Below are positions 17,571 to 25,354 of a stretch of 64,000 bases of DNA, in pieces. This stretch comes from Cellulomonas hominis (GTDB lineage: Bacteria; Actinomycetota; Actinomycetes; Actinomycetales; Cellulomonadaceae), in contig NZ_JACHDN010000001.1 of the NCBI RefSeq assembly GCF_014201095.1, forward strand, positions 4,278,001 through 4,342,000, given 5' to 3'. The notes beneath the pieces were generated by a model, which was given only the letters and a program-made list of their open reading frames with translations, was not told the origin of the DNA and searched no databases. Both the position numbers and the translations under genes were made by a program. The first letter of the stretch is position 1. The number at the start of each line of letters is the position of its first letter.

Positions 17571-18335
17571 ATGGAGACGTTCCGCAAGCAGCGCGCGGGG
17601 GCGCCGCCGGGGTTCTTCGCGTGCGAGGCGGCGGGGCTGCGCTGGCTGGCCGTGCGCGGGGGCGCGCCGGTCGCCGCCGTGCTGGACGTGGGAGCGGACC
17701 ACCTCGACGTCGAGCGGCTGGCCGAGGTGCCGCCGACGCGGCGCGCCGCCCGGGAGCTCGGGGCGCGGCTGGCCGTGACGCACGACGCCGGGGCGCCCGC
17801 CTTCGGCGCGCCACCCGCCGGCTGGGAGGGCGACGGGTTCTTCGGCCCGCTCGACCAGCCGGTGCCCATGCCCGCCGGCGACCACGACCGCTGGGGCGCG
17901 TTCCTCGCGGACTGCCGCATCGACCCGCTGGCCCGGGCGGCGGAGCGCCGGCACGCGCTCGGCCCGGACGACCTGGCGCTGCTGGGCCGGCTCGCGGACG
18001 TGCTGCGCCGCGGCGACCTGGACGACGACGAGCCACCCGCCCGGCTGCACGGCGACCTCTGGTCCGGCAACGTGCTCTGGTCGCCCGCGGGGGCCACGCT
18101 GATCGACCCCGCCGCGCACGGCGGGCACCGGGAGACCGACCTGGCGATGCTCGCGCTGTTCGGCTGCCCGCACCTGCCCGACCTGCTCGACGCCTACCAG
18201 GAGGTGCACCCCCTGCGCCGCGGCTGGCAGCACCGGGTGGCGCTGCACCAGGTGTACCCGGTGGGCATGCACGCCGTGCTGTTCGGCGGCGGGTACGCCG
18301 CGCAGCTGCGCCGGCTGGTCGCGCCGTACGTGTGA
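17571..18335 (+). CDS. Fructosamine kinase family protein
   Basis: 254 aa. It phosphorylates protein-bound or free fructosamines or ribulosamines so that the glycation adduct falls off. Family marks are the starting FRKQRAG, LHGDLWSGNVLW (catalytic loop), LIDPAAHGGHRETDLAM and a C-terminal YPVGMHAVLFGGGY. The first residues are shorter than in plant and animal enzymes, as in other bacterial members. An AGGGGG purine run lies 8 nt before ATG 17571. A long terminator hairpin follows the stop. Confidence 0.92.
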   Translation: METFRKQRAGAPPGFFACEAAGLRWLAVRGGAPVAAVLDVGADHLDVERLAEVPPTRRAARELGARLAVTHDAGAPAFGAPPAGWEGDGFFGPLDQPVPMPAGDHDRWGAFLADCRIDPLARAAERRHALGPDDLALLGRLADVLRRGDLDDDEPPARLHGDLWSGNVLWSPAGATLIDPAAHGGHRETDLAMLALFGCPHLPDLLDAYQEVHPLRRGWQHRVALHQVYPVGMHAVLFGGGYAAQLRRLVAPYV

Positions 18336-18351
18336 GGCCCCGGGCACCACG

Positions 18352-18386
18352 ACGGCCCCCGGGGGGAACGTTCCCCCGGGGGCCGT
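18352..18386. terminator. Strong GC hairpin terminator
   Basis: ACGGCCCCCGGGGG pairs with CCCCCGGGGGCCGT, 14 bp, with the stem possibly extended by AA/TT around a small bulge. It lies 17 bp after the fructosamine kinase gene. There is no U-tract, as is common in actinobacteria. It could work in both directions. Confidence 0.8.
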
Positions 18387-18645
18387 CGGCGCCAGGTGGC
18401 AGCATCCGTACGCCACCGTCCGTCGCGCCCGCTTGTCCTTCTCCCGCGCGACCTGATCCGTCCCGGCCTCGTTGAGGACCGTCGGTGACGAGCCACCCGT
18501 CCCGCGTCCGTCCACCCCTCACCAGGGGCGCGTGCTCCGCGTCCGGGCCGGTCCTCTCCGCGACGGGATGCTGCCACCGCCGCGCGGACCGGGAGACCTC
18601 AGTCTCGCCCGGTACAGCGCGTCGGGTCCAGCGGTTATTCCCGGG
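18387..18645. other. Intergenic region with a 13-bp long-range inverted repeat
   Basis: No convincing gene was found. GGTGGCAGCATCC (18395-18407) is exactly complementary to GGATGCTGCCACC (18566-18578). The first arm can also pair locally with GCCACC at 18412-18417. This could close a structured RNA or be part of the 3' ends of the flanking genes. Short open frames on both strands here have no ribosome binding site or recognisable family. Confidence 0.3.
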
Positions 18646-19038
18646 TCAGGAGATCGGGTCGGTCGTCATCCGCACGGTGAGGGTGACGGTGTCGCCCGCC
18701 TCGAGGGTGCCCGACGTCGGGTCCTGCGTGACGACGACCCACGCGGTCGGGTCGTCGATCGCGCGGCCCTGGCCCAGGGCGTCCGCGACCTCGACCTCGA
18801 GGCCACGGGCCTCCAGGGTCTCCTGCGCGGTGGCGAGCAGCAGGTTGGTCTGGTCGATGACCTGGACCTCGCCGGTGACCTCGGTGCTCGCGGCGGACTC
18901 GCTCGCGGCGTCGGTGGTCTCGGCGTCGTCGGAGCTGCCCGAGCAGGCGGCGAGCAGGGCGACCGTCGCGACGGCGGCGGCGGCCACGCCCAGCGTGCGC
19001 GTGGACGATCGACCGGCACGGGCGATGGACATGTTCAT
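18646..19038 (-). CDS. Small lipoprotein with a PASTA-like domain
   Basis: 130 aa. A signal peptide ends in a lipobox (ALLAACS), followed by a Ser/Thr/Asp/Glu-rich linker and a single C-terminal PASTA-like module (LATAQETLEARGLEVEV ... QDPTSGTLEAGDTVTLTV). PASTA domains in other proteins bind peptidoglycan fragments; an isolated exported one could be a wall-sensing or anchoring protein. ATG 19038 has AGGAGG 8 nt upstream. The mRNA may have a leader of about 170 nt, beginning near the palindrome at 19216-19231. Confidence 0.8.
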   Translation of the reverse strand: MNMSIARAGRSSTRTLGVAAAAVATVALLAACSGSSDDAETTDAASESAASTEVTGEVQVIDQTNLLLATAQETLEARGLEVEVADALGQGRAIDDPTAWVVVTQDPTSGTLEAGDTVTLTVRMTTDPIS

Positions 19039-19207
19039 CGGGGGGCCCTCCTGGGCTGTGCTGTGTGCTTCCTCGGCCGCGTCCCCGGGGGCGCCGGGTC
19101 CGCGGAGGGGCGGCGACGCGTGCCCGGCGCTGCGACGGAGCGGCAGGCCGGCACGACGGTCGAGCTCCCGCCGGGTCGTCCGGCGGGGCGACGCACCCTC
19201 GGCGCTC

Positions 19208-19231
19208 ACCCTACGCCTGTCGGACGACAGG
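19208..19231 (-). promoter_or_regulatory. Candidate promoter and operator of the PASTA lipoprotein gene
   Basis: The palindrome CCTGTCG-GA-CGACAGG (19216-19231) lies immediately upstream of a minus-strand TAGGGT box (19213-19208). A regulator bound there would block the promoter. The regulator is unknown. Confidence 0.35.
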
Positions 19232-19285
19232 TTTCGTCCTCATTTCGGACGTCTGTGTCTCACGGGCGGCCGGCGGCGCCGCTGC

Positions 19286-20602
19286 TCAGGCCGCCGTGAA
19301 GCGCGCGCCGTAGTGGTCGAAGGTCGCCGGCAGCGGGTCGCGCGCGAGGTACCGGGCGCGGGCGTACCCGAGGTCGAGCTCCGCGAGCCGGGCCAGCAGG
19401 CGGCCGGCGACGAGCAGCACCACGTTGCGCCCCGGGCAGGACACCGGCCCGCCGCTGAACGGGACCAGGCCCCAGTCCGCGTCCGCGCGGCCGTCCAGCC
19501 ACGCCTCCGGCGCGAAGGAGTCGGCGAAGCCGATCCGCGCGGCGTCCCGGTGGAAGAACGCGCTGACGACGGCGAACCCGGTGCCGGCGGGGAGCTCGCG
19601 CCCGCCCCACGTCGTCGGCGCGGTCGCGTCGCGCAGGACCACCAGCGTCGTCGGCCAGAGCCGGACCGACTCCAGGACGCTGCCGCGCGCGTACGGCTGC
19701 ATCGCCGCCCCGGACGCCGCCTCGGCCCGCAGCCGGTCGCGCACCCCCGGCCGGGACGCCGCGACCGCCAGCGCCCGGACCACCGCGGCCCCGGCGGCGT
19801 CGAACGCGAACAGCCACTGCGGCACCTGCCCGGCGGGGTCGACGCCCGTCGCCGTGCCGGCCGCCGCGGCGTGCGCGACCAGGGAACCGGGCTCGGCGCG
19901 GGCGACGTGGTCGTGCAGCCGGGCGGCGAGCTCCTCGCGCAGGTGCGGGCGGCGCGGGCGCAGGAAGGCCCAGTTGGCGTCGTGCCGCAGGGTCCACAGG
20001 AGGTCGGTGACCCGCTCGTCGTCGCGCGCGCCGGCGCCGAGCACCACGGACCGCACCACCCGCCAGAACGCCGGGGCGAACGCGTCCCAGTCGAGGACGC
20101 CGGTCCGCCGCACCTGCGCGGCGAGGGCGCCGGTCTCCCGGTCGACCGCGGCGAGCAGCGGCTCCGCGTCACGGTGCACCGGCTCCGCGGTGTCGAGCGC
20201 CCGCTCGTTCAGCGCCCGGCGCGGCGGCCGGTCCCCGGTCCGGGAGATCAGGACGGCGTCCGGCTCGAAGTGCCGCAGCGCCGCCCGCTTCTCCCGCGAC
20301 GCCGGGCTGAACGGCTCCGGCGAGCCCGCGAGCAGGGCACCGACGTCGTCCGCGTGCAGCGGCAGCACCAGGCGCCGGGGCCCGATCCGGAGCACCACAG
20401 GAGCGCCGTCGTGCCGGCGGCGCAGGTCGGCGAGCAGCGCGCCCGCCGCCCGGTCCGTCTGACGGCGCTCCGCCCAGGCCGTCGCCCGCGGCCGGCGGAC
20501 GATCGCCCCCTGCGCGACGAGCGGGGCGAGCACCCGCCCCGCGACGGCGGCGGTGCGGGCCGGGTCGAGGTCGACCGGGGTGCGGGGGCTGACGGCGGGC
20601 AC
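19286..20602 (-). CDS. Cytochrome P450
   Basis: 438 aa soluble haem monooxygenase. The haem loop FSGGPVSCPGRN holds the cysteine ligand, and the ExxR pair is in LESVRLWP. The I-helix segment is FAFDAAGAAVVRAL, without the usual A-G-x-x-T, so oxygen activation may differ from the norm. The substrate is unknown; no ferredoxin is nearby. GTG 20602 starts 8 bp after the stop of the cation-efflux gene, with GGAG in the gap, so the two form an operon. That operon's promoter has been invaded by the IS element. Confidence 0.88.
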   Translation of the reverse strand: MPAVSPRTPVDLDPARTAAVAGRVLAPLVAQGAIVRRPRATAWAERRQTDRAAGALLADLRRRHDGAPVVLRIGPRRLVLPLHADDVGALLAGSPEPFSPASREKRAALRHFEPDAVLISRTGDRPPRRALNERALDTAEPVHRDAEPLLAAVDRETGALAAQVRRTGVLDWDAFAPAFWRVVRSVVLGAGARDDERVTDLLWTLRHDANWAFLRPRRPHLREELAARLHDHVARAEPGSLVAHAAAAGTATGVDPAGQVPQWLFAFDAAGAAVVRALAVAASRPGVRDRLRAEAASGAAMQPYARGSVLESVRLWPTTLVVLRDATAPTTWGGRELPAGTGFAVVSAFFHRDAARIGFADSFAPEAWLDGRADADWGLVPFSGGPVSCPGRNVVLLVAGRLLARLAELDLGYARARYLARDPLPATFDHYGARFTAA

Positions 20603-20610
20603 GCGGCTCC

Positions 20611-21594
20611 TCAGGGGCTCTCGACGACCAGGTCGGGCTCGTCGGACTCGGACAGGGACAGGACGGCACCGACGACGCCCGGCACGGCCGTGACCTGGCG
20701 CTCCACGGCGGCCAGGACGTGCGCCGCGTCGTGCTCCGCGAGGTCGCCGGTGAGGTCGACGGCGCCGGTGACCAGGAGCTGCCGGGCGCCGACGACCTCC
20801 AGCCGCAGCTGGGTGACGCGCGCGATCTCCGGCATCGCGAGCAGGGCCCGGACCGCGGCGCGCTGCAGGTCGGGGTCGGCCGTCTCCCCCACCAGGAACC
20901 GGCGGTTGCGGTCGATGAGCAGCACCGCGACCACCGCGAGCAGCACGCCGACCAGGATCGAGCCGATCGCGTCGGGCACGGGCGACCCGGTGACCTGGTG
21001 CGCGGCGATCCCTGCGGTGGCGATGACGATCCCCACGAGCGCGGCGGCGTCCTCGAAGAACACCGCGCGCACGGTGGGGTCCGAGGTGGCGAGCACGTGC
21101 TCCCACAGGTCCTGGTCCCGGCGGGCCGCGCCCGAGCGCGCCTGCCGCCACGCCTGGAGGAACGACGTGCCCTCCAGCAGGAACGACACCCCGAGCACGA
21201 CGTAGGCGACGACGAAGGACGAGGCCGGCTCGGGGTGCACGAGCTCCTGGATGCCGTGCGTGATGGACACCCCCGCCCCGACGGCGAACAGGCCGATCGC
21301 CGCGAACAGGGACCAGACGTACACCTCGCGGCCGTAGCCGAGCGGGTGCGAGCGGTCCGGCTCCCGGGCCGACCGGCGCTGGGCGACGAGCAGGAACACC
21401 TCGTTGCCGGTGTCCGCCCAGGAGTGCGCCGCCTCGGCGAGCATCGACGCCGCCCCGGTGAGCACCGCCGCCACCGTCTTCGCCACGGCGATCAGCGCGT
21501 TCGCGGCGAACGCGACGACGACCGTGAGCGTGCTCTCGGCGTGGGGGGTCCGGGTCCGGCCGTCGGGGGGCGCCGTGCTCGCGGTCTCGGTCAC
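20611..21594 (-). CDS. Cation diffusion facilitator (CDF) family transporter
   Basis: 327 aa. The N-terminal part has membrane helices, with SMLAEAAHSWADTGNEVFLLV carrying the metal-site Asp pattern of CDF exporters, followed by GYGREVYVWSLFAA. A second site is seen as FFEDAAALVG. The C-terminal soluble domain covers the last 90 residues. Likely substrates are Zn2+, Mn2+ or Fe2+. GTG 21594 lies 7 nt after a TAGGCC box. The IS481 element begins 16 nt upstream of the start codon, so upstream promoter and operator sequence has been replaced. Confidence 0.9.
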   Translation of the reverse strand: MTETASTAPPDGRTRTPHAESTLTVVVAFAANALIAVAKTVAAVLTGAASMLAEAAHSWADTGNEVFLLVAQRRSAREPDRSHPLGYGREVYVWSLFAAIGLFAVGAGVSITHGIQELVHPEPASSFVVAYVVLGVSFLLEGTSFLQAWRQARSGAARRDQDLWEHVLATSDPTVRAVFFEDAAALVGIVIATAGIAAHQVTGSPVPDAIGSILVGVLLAVVAVLLIDRNRRFLVGETADPDLQRAAVRALLAMPEIARVTQLRLEVVGARQLLVTGAVDLTGDLAEHDAAHVLAAVERQVTAVPGVVGAVLSLSESDEPDLVVESP

Positions 21595-21601
21595 GGTCCC
21601 T

Positions 21602-21607
21602 GGCCTA
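21602..21607 (-). promoter_or_regulatory. -10 box of the cation-efflux/P450 operon, abutted by the IS
   Basis: TAGGCC on the minus strand, 7 nt before GTG 21594. It overlaps the left target duplication (21604-21609), so the element has replaced everything upstream of this box. Confidence 0.4.
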
Positions 21608-21609
21608 GC
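21604..21609. repeat. Left target-site duplication of the IS
   Basis: CCTAGC, repeated exactly at 22669-22674 on the other side of the element. Confidence 0.85.
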
Positions 21610-22668
21610 TGTACTGACCAAGACCGTTGTTGACGTGAAGAGAGACCTCCGGGTCGAGTTGGAGCTGTCTAGGAACCGACTCTGACCAACGGAGGTCTCT
21701 CATGGCCCACGCTAACGCCCGGCTGACGCCTGCCGGCAGGTTGACCATGGTCCAGCGGATCGGCGCGGGGCGTCCGGTCGCGCACGTCGCTGCGGAGATG
21801 GGTGTGTCCAGCACGACCGCGTGGCGGTGGTGGCGCCGGTTCCAGGCCGAGGGGCCCGCCGGGCTCGTTGACCGGTCGAGCGTGGCCCGCAGCCATCCGC
21901 GTCGGACCAGCGCCTGCGTCGAGACCCGGGTGCGGATCGCCCGGATGCTGAGCCGTCGCGGGCCGGTCGCGATCGGGCGTCTAGTGGGGTTGCCGGCCTC
22001 GACCGTCGGGCGGATCCTGCACCGCCACCGGGTCCCGCGCCTGGCTGACTGCGACCCCGTGACCGGGCAGGTCATCCGGGCGACCCGCCGGTCGGCGAAC
22101 CGCTACGAGCACCCGCACCCGGGGTCGTTGGTGCACATCGACGTCAAGAAGCTCGGGCGGATCCCCGACGGCGGTGGCTGGCGCGCCCACGGCCGCTCGG
22201 AGGAGGTCCGCGGCCGCGGGATCGGCTACGACTACGTCCACACCGCGATCGACGACCACTCCCGCCTGGCCTACGCCGAGATCCACCCCGACGAGAAGGG
22301 CGCGACCGCCGCGGGGTTCCTGGCGCGCGCCGCGGGGTTCTACGCAGATCACGGCGTCCGGGTCGAGCGGGTGATCAGCGACAACGCGTTCGCCTACCGC
22401 AACTCCCGCGTCTTCCACCAGACCGCGGCCGACCTGGGCATCGTGCAGAAGTTCATCCGCCCGCACTGCCCCTGGACCAACGGCAAGGTCGAGCGGCTGA
22501 ACCGGACCCTGGCCACTGAGTGGGCCTACTCCCGCATCTGGTCATCCAACGCCGACCGCGCCGCAGCCTTGCCCGCCTGGCTCCAGCACTACAACCTGGA
22601 ACGACCCCACCTCGGCATCGGCGGACTCACACCCATCGACCGCGTCAACAACGCAACGGGTCAGTACA
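21610..22668 (+). mobile_element. IS481-family insertion sequence, 1059 bp, complete
   Basis: Both ends begin TGTACTGACC when read inward, and the 25-bp terminal repeats agree at about 20 positions (TGTACTGACC-N6-GTTGTTGAC). The element is flanked by the 6-bp direct repeat CCTAGC and holds one DDE transposase. Intact ends, target duplication and ORF suggest a recent insertion that may still be active. It sits between the divergent cation-efflux and phosphoesterase genes. Confidence 0.93.
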
Positions 22669-22673
22669 CCTAG
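21702..22673 (+). CDS. IS481-family transposase
   Basis: 323 aa. Two N-terminal helix-turn-helix segments (VAHVAAEMGVSSTTAWRWW and RRGPVAIGRLVGLPASTVGRIL) bind the ends. The rve-type catalytic core carries the three acidic residues in HIDVKKLG, VISDNAFAY and NGKVERLNRT. GGAGG precedes ATG 21702 by a few bases. The frame has no stop inside the element: it reads through the right end and uses the TAG supplied by the CCTAGC target duplication. Confidence 0.95.
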   Translation: MAHANARLTPAGRLTMVQRIGAGRPVAHVAAEMGVSSTTAWRWWRRFQAEGPAGLVDRSSVARSHPRRTSACVETRVRIARMLSRRGPVAIGRLVGLPASTVGRILHRHRVPRLADCDPVTGQVIRATRRSANRYEHPHPGSLVHIDVKKLGRIPDGGGWRAHGRSEEVRGRGIGYDYVHTAIDDHSRLAYAEIHPDEKGATAAGFLARAAGFYADHGVRVERVISDNAFAYRNSRVFHQTAADLGIVQKFIRPHCPWTNGKVERLNRTLATEWAYSRIWSSNADRAAALPAWLQHYNLERPHLGIGGLTPIDRVNNATGQYT

Positions 22674-22674
22674 C
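22669..22674. repeat. Right target-site duplication of the IS
   Basis: CCTAGC, identical to 21604-21609. It contributes the TAG stop codon of the transposase. Confidence 0.85.
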
Positions 22675-22733
22675 ACAGGGGCGCGGGCCCCGCACGAGGG
22701 CCACCGCCCGCGACGGCGCCGCCGGGCCGCGTC

Positions 22734-22739
22734 TAGGCT
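22734..22739 (+). promoter_or_regulatory. -10 box of leaderless phosphoesterase gene
   Basis: TAGGCT, 7 nt before ATG 22747, supporting this start over the GTG at 22741. Confidence 0.5.
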
Positions 22740-22746
22740 CGTGGCG

Positions 22747-24513
22747 ATGTCCGCTCCCGACCCCGCCGCCGCCCCGGTCCCCGAGCCCGCCCGGCCGTCA
22801 CGGCTGCGCCGCTGGCTGCCGCGCGTGCTGCTCGGCCTGGCCGCGGTGCTCGTGTCGGTCTGGTTCGGCGTCACCACGGCGACGGCGGAGCTGAGCCTGG
22901 GCCCGCACGAGGCGCGGTACGACGTCACCACCGACGCGACCGTGACGCTCGACCTCGGCCCGTTCGGCACGCTGCAGATCGACTCCCCGCTGCCCGTCGG
23001 GCTGGGCGCGCGCGTGACGGTCGAGGAGATCCCCGCCGACGTCGACGCGCTGCACGGCATCGACACGCTCCAGGCGCTCACCGGGGACCTGAACTCGTAC
23101 CTCCAGTTCTTCACCGGCCCGCAGGCCACCATCGAGGACGCGGCCCGGGCGCTCGTCGCCGACGCCGCCTGGCGGAGCCTCGCCGCGCTCGCCGTGCTCA
23201 CCGGGGCGTGGTTCGCCGGGCGGGCGCTCCTCGGCGCCGCCCGGCGGCAGGAGCTGACCGCCCGGCTGGCGCCGCACACCCGGCAGATCGTCGCCGGCGG
23301 CGCCGCGGTCGTGCTCGTCGGGACGCTGGTGACCGCGAGCGAGGAGGACCGGGCGCGCGAGCGGGTGCAGGCGCAGCCGGCGTCGGCCGTGTTCGACGGC
23401 ACCCCGCTCGAGGGGGCGCGGATCACCGGGCGGCTGGGCGGCATCGTCGACACCTACGGCGGGCTCGTGATCCGGGCGTACCAGGAGAACGAGGACTTCT
23501 ACCGGCAGGCCGACGAGGCGCTGGTCGCGGCGTGGGGCGACTGGGAGGACCGGCGGGGGACGTTCGAGCCGGCGCCGGTCGCCGCGACCGGGCCGACCGC
23601 GGCGCCCACGCCGACGCCGCCGGACGGGGCCGGGACGGCGGACGAGCCGGCCGACGACCCGACCGCCACGGACTCGCCGAGCCCGACCGCGACCGAGGAC
23701 GCCGAGCCGCTCACGTTCCTGCTCATCTCCGACCTGCACTGCAACGTCGGCATGGCCCCGCTCATCACCTCCATGGCCGAGATGTCGGGCGCGGTGGCCG
23801 TGCTCGACGCGGGCGACACCACGATGAACGGGACGTCGGTCGAGCAGTACTGCGTCAGCACGTTCGCCCGCGCGATCCCCGACGGCGTCGACCTCGTCAC
23901 GGCGCCGGGCAACCACGACTCCGCGGAGACCACCGCGCAGTACGCGCGCGCGGGGGCGACGGTGCTCGACGGCGGCGTCATCGACGTGCACGGCCTCCGG
24001 CTGCTCGGCGACCACGACCCGAAGGCCACGCGGCTGATCGTCACGCAGACGCAGGACGAGTCCTACGCGGACGTCGGCACCCGGCTGTCGGAGGTCGCCT
24101 GCGACGACGGCGACGGGGTGGACCTGGTGATGTTCCACAACCCGCGCGTCGCCCCGACCCTGCTCGCGGACGGCTGCGTGCCCGCGCTGGTCTCCGGGCA
24201 CATGCACACCCGGACCGACCCCGAGCAGATCGGCCAGGGCATCCGGTACATCTCGTCCTCGACCGCCGGCGCGCAGGAGAACGAGCCGCGGATCGGCCCG
24301 CTCAAGGGCACCGCCGAGATGACCCTCCTGCGCTGGGACCCGGACACCCGCCGGATCGTCGACTGGCAGCTGGTCGAGATCGGCACCGACGCGAGCGCGA
24401 CCGTCCACGACCCCGAGCCCTGGCCGCTCGTGGTGCCGGAGCCGGACGCCGAGGCCGACGGGGACGGCGCGGGGACGCCGGACCCCGAGGTCACCGAGCC
24501 GCCCGCGGGCTGA
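22747..24513 (+). CDS. Membrane-anchored metallophosphoesterase
   Basis: 588 aa. A membrane helix near residues 20-45 and a second hydrophobic pair (residues 135-200) precede a Pro/Thr-rich linker. The C-terminal phosphoesterase domain has DLHCN, DAGDTTMNG, GNHD and SGHMHT metal motifs, so the enzyme should act outside the membrane. The family is typical of actinobacteria, but its substrate is unknown. It could cleave phosphodiesters in wall polymers or nucleotides. Start set by TAGGCT 7 nt before ATG 22747. The IS lies directly upstream but leaves this promoter intact. Confidence 0.9.
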   Translation: MSAPDPAAAPVPEPARPSRLRRWLPRVLLGLAAVLVSVWFGVTTATAELSLGPHEARYDVTTDATVTLDLGPFGTLQIDSPLPVGLGARVTVEEIPADVDALHGIDTLQALTGDLNSYLQFFTGPQATIEDAARALVADAAWRSLAALAVLTGAWFAGRALLGAARRQELTARLAPHTRQIVAGGAAVVLVGTLVTASEEDRARERVQAQPASAVFDGTPLEGARITGRLGGIVDTYGGLVIRAYQENEDFYRQADEALVAAWGDWEDRRGTFEPAPVAATGPTAAPTPTPPDGAGTADEPADDPTATDSPSPTATEDAEPLTFLLISDLHCNVGMAPLITSMAEMSGAVAVLDAGDTTMNGTSVEQYCVSTFARAIPDGVDLVTAPGNHDSAETTAQYARAGATVLDGGVIDVHGLRLLGDHDPKATRLIVTQTQDESYADVGTRLSEVACDDGDGVDLVMFHNPRVAPTLLADGCVPALVSGHMHTRTDPEQIGQGIRYISSSTAGAQENEPRIGPLKGTAEMTLLRWDPDTRRIVDWQLVEIGTDASATVHDPEPWPLVVPEPDAEADGDGAGTPDPEVTEPPAG

Positions 24514-24595
24514 GTGCCGCCCCGCAGCCGCGCCGCGCCGCCCGGCCGCCCGCGCCGTCCGCGCCCCGGCGACACATCCGTCCGCGACCTGAGAC

Positions 24596-24619
24596 GCGGG
24601 GCGCTCCCCCGTGCCCCGC
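24596..24619. terminator. Hairpin after the phosphoesterase gene
   Basis: GCGGGGC-N10-GCCCCGC, about 80 bp after the stop codon and before the short leaderless frame at 24648. Confidence 0.5.
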
Positions 24620-24647
24620 GGGCGGGCGCCGTGCCAGACTCGCCCCC

Positions 24648-24716
24648 ATGACCGTCGCGCTCCCGCTGTGCCGCACCACGCGGCCCGCCTGCGCGCGTCC
24701 GCTCTGTCGGGCCTGA
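24648..24716 (+). CDS. Possible 22-residue leader peptide
   Basis: A 22-codon frame with three cysteines and five arginines (MTVALPLCRTTR ... CRA). CAGACT lies exactly 7 nt before its ATG, as expected for a leaderless transcript. It ends 87 bp before the wHTH regulator gene. Short Cys/Arg-rich leader peptides occur upstream of several actinobacterial regulators and sulphur genes, and may attenuate downstream expression. No family assignment is possible. Confidence 0.35.
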   Translation: MTVALPLCRTTRPACARPLCRA

Positions 24717-24803
24717 CCGCCACCCCAGCCGTCAGCCAGCCGCGGGACCCCGCCGTCCCGCCCCGCCGCGCCCCGCGCCGGCGGACCGCCCGAGGAGCCC
24801 GTC

Positions 24804-25229
24804 GTGACCGTCCTGACCCCCGCCCCGCGCACCCGCACCGCCGCCCACCCGCGCACCGCACCCGCCGACCTGCCCGCCCCGCGGGACCTGCGCCGGTTCG
24901 AGGAGCTGCTCGCCACGCTGCCGCTCGCGCCGACCGTGCTCGTCGACCTGCCGGGGCGCCGCCTCGTGGTCGACGGCCGCGCCGTGGACCTCACCCGCCA
25001 GGAGTTCGACCTCGTCGCGTACCTGGCGCGGTCCGCCGGCCGGGTCGTCGGCCGGGACGAGCTGTACGCCGCCGCCTGGCGCAGCCAGGACCTCGCCGAG
25101 GGCACCCGCACGGTCGACGTGCACGTGCGCCGGGTCCGGGCGAAGTCCGGCGTGGACGGCCTGATCACGACCGTGCGGGGCGTCGGGTACCGCCTGAACG
25201 CGGTCGACGGGCTGCGCGTCCAGCCCTGA
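24804..25229 (+). CDS. Winged-helix regulator (OmpR/PhoB-type DNA-binding domain alone)
   Basis: 141 aa. Residues about 50-135 form a Trans_reg_C winged helix: LTRQEFDLVAYLARSAGRVVGRDELY, then TVDVHVRRVRAK and the wing RGVGYRL. There is no receiver domain; the first 45 residues are Pro/Ala-rich and unlikely to fold. It therefore acts without phosphorylation or with an unknown partner. GTG 24804 has GAGGAG 6 nt upstream. No histidine kinase is nearby. Confidence 0.88.
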   Translation: MTVLTPAPRTRTAAHPRTAPADLPAPRDLRRFEELLATLPLAPTVLVDLPGRRLVVDGRAVDLTRQEFDLVAYLARSAGRVVGRDELYAAAWRSQDLAEGTRTVDVHVRRVRAKSGVDGLITTVRGVGYRLNAVDGLRVQP

Positions 25230-25354
25230 GCCGCCGGCGCTGCTGTGGCGCCGTCGCCCCGACGGGGTGACGCTGGCCGGGAGCAGCCGGGCCAGGACGC
25301 GCGCCCGGCGTCCCGGCCCGCCGCGCGCGGGCCCACCCCGCGCAGGAGGACACC

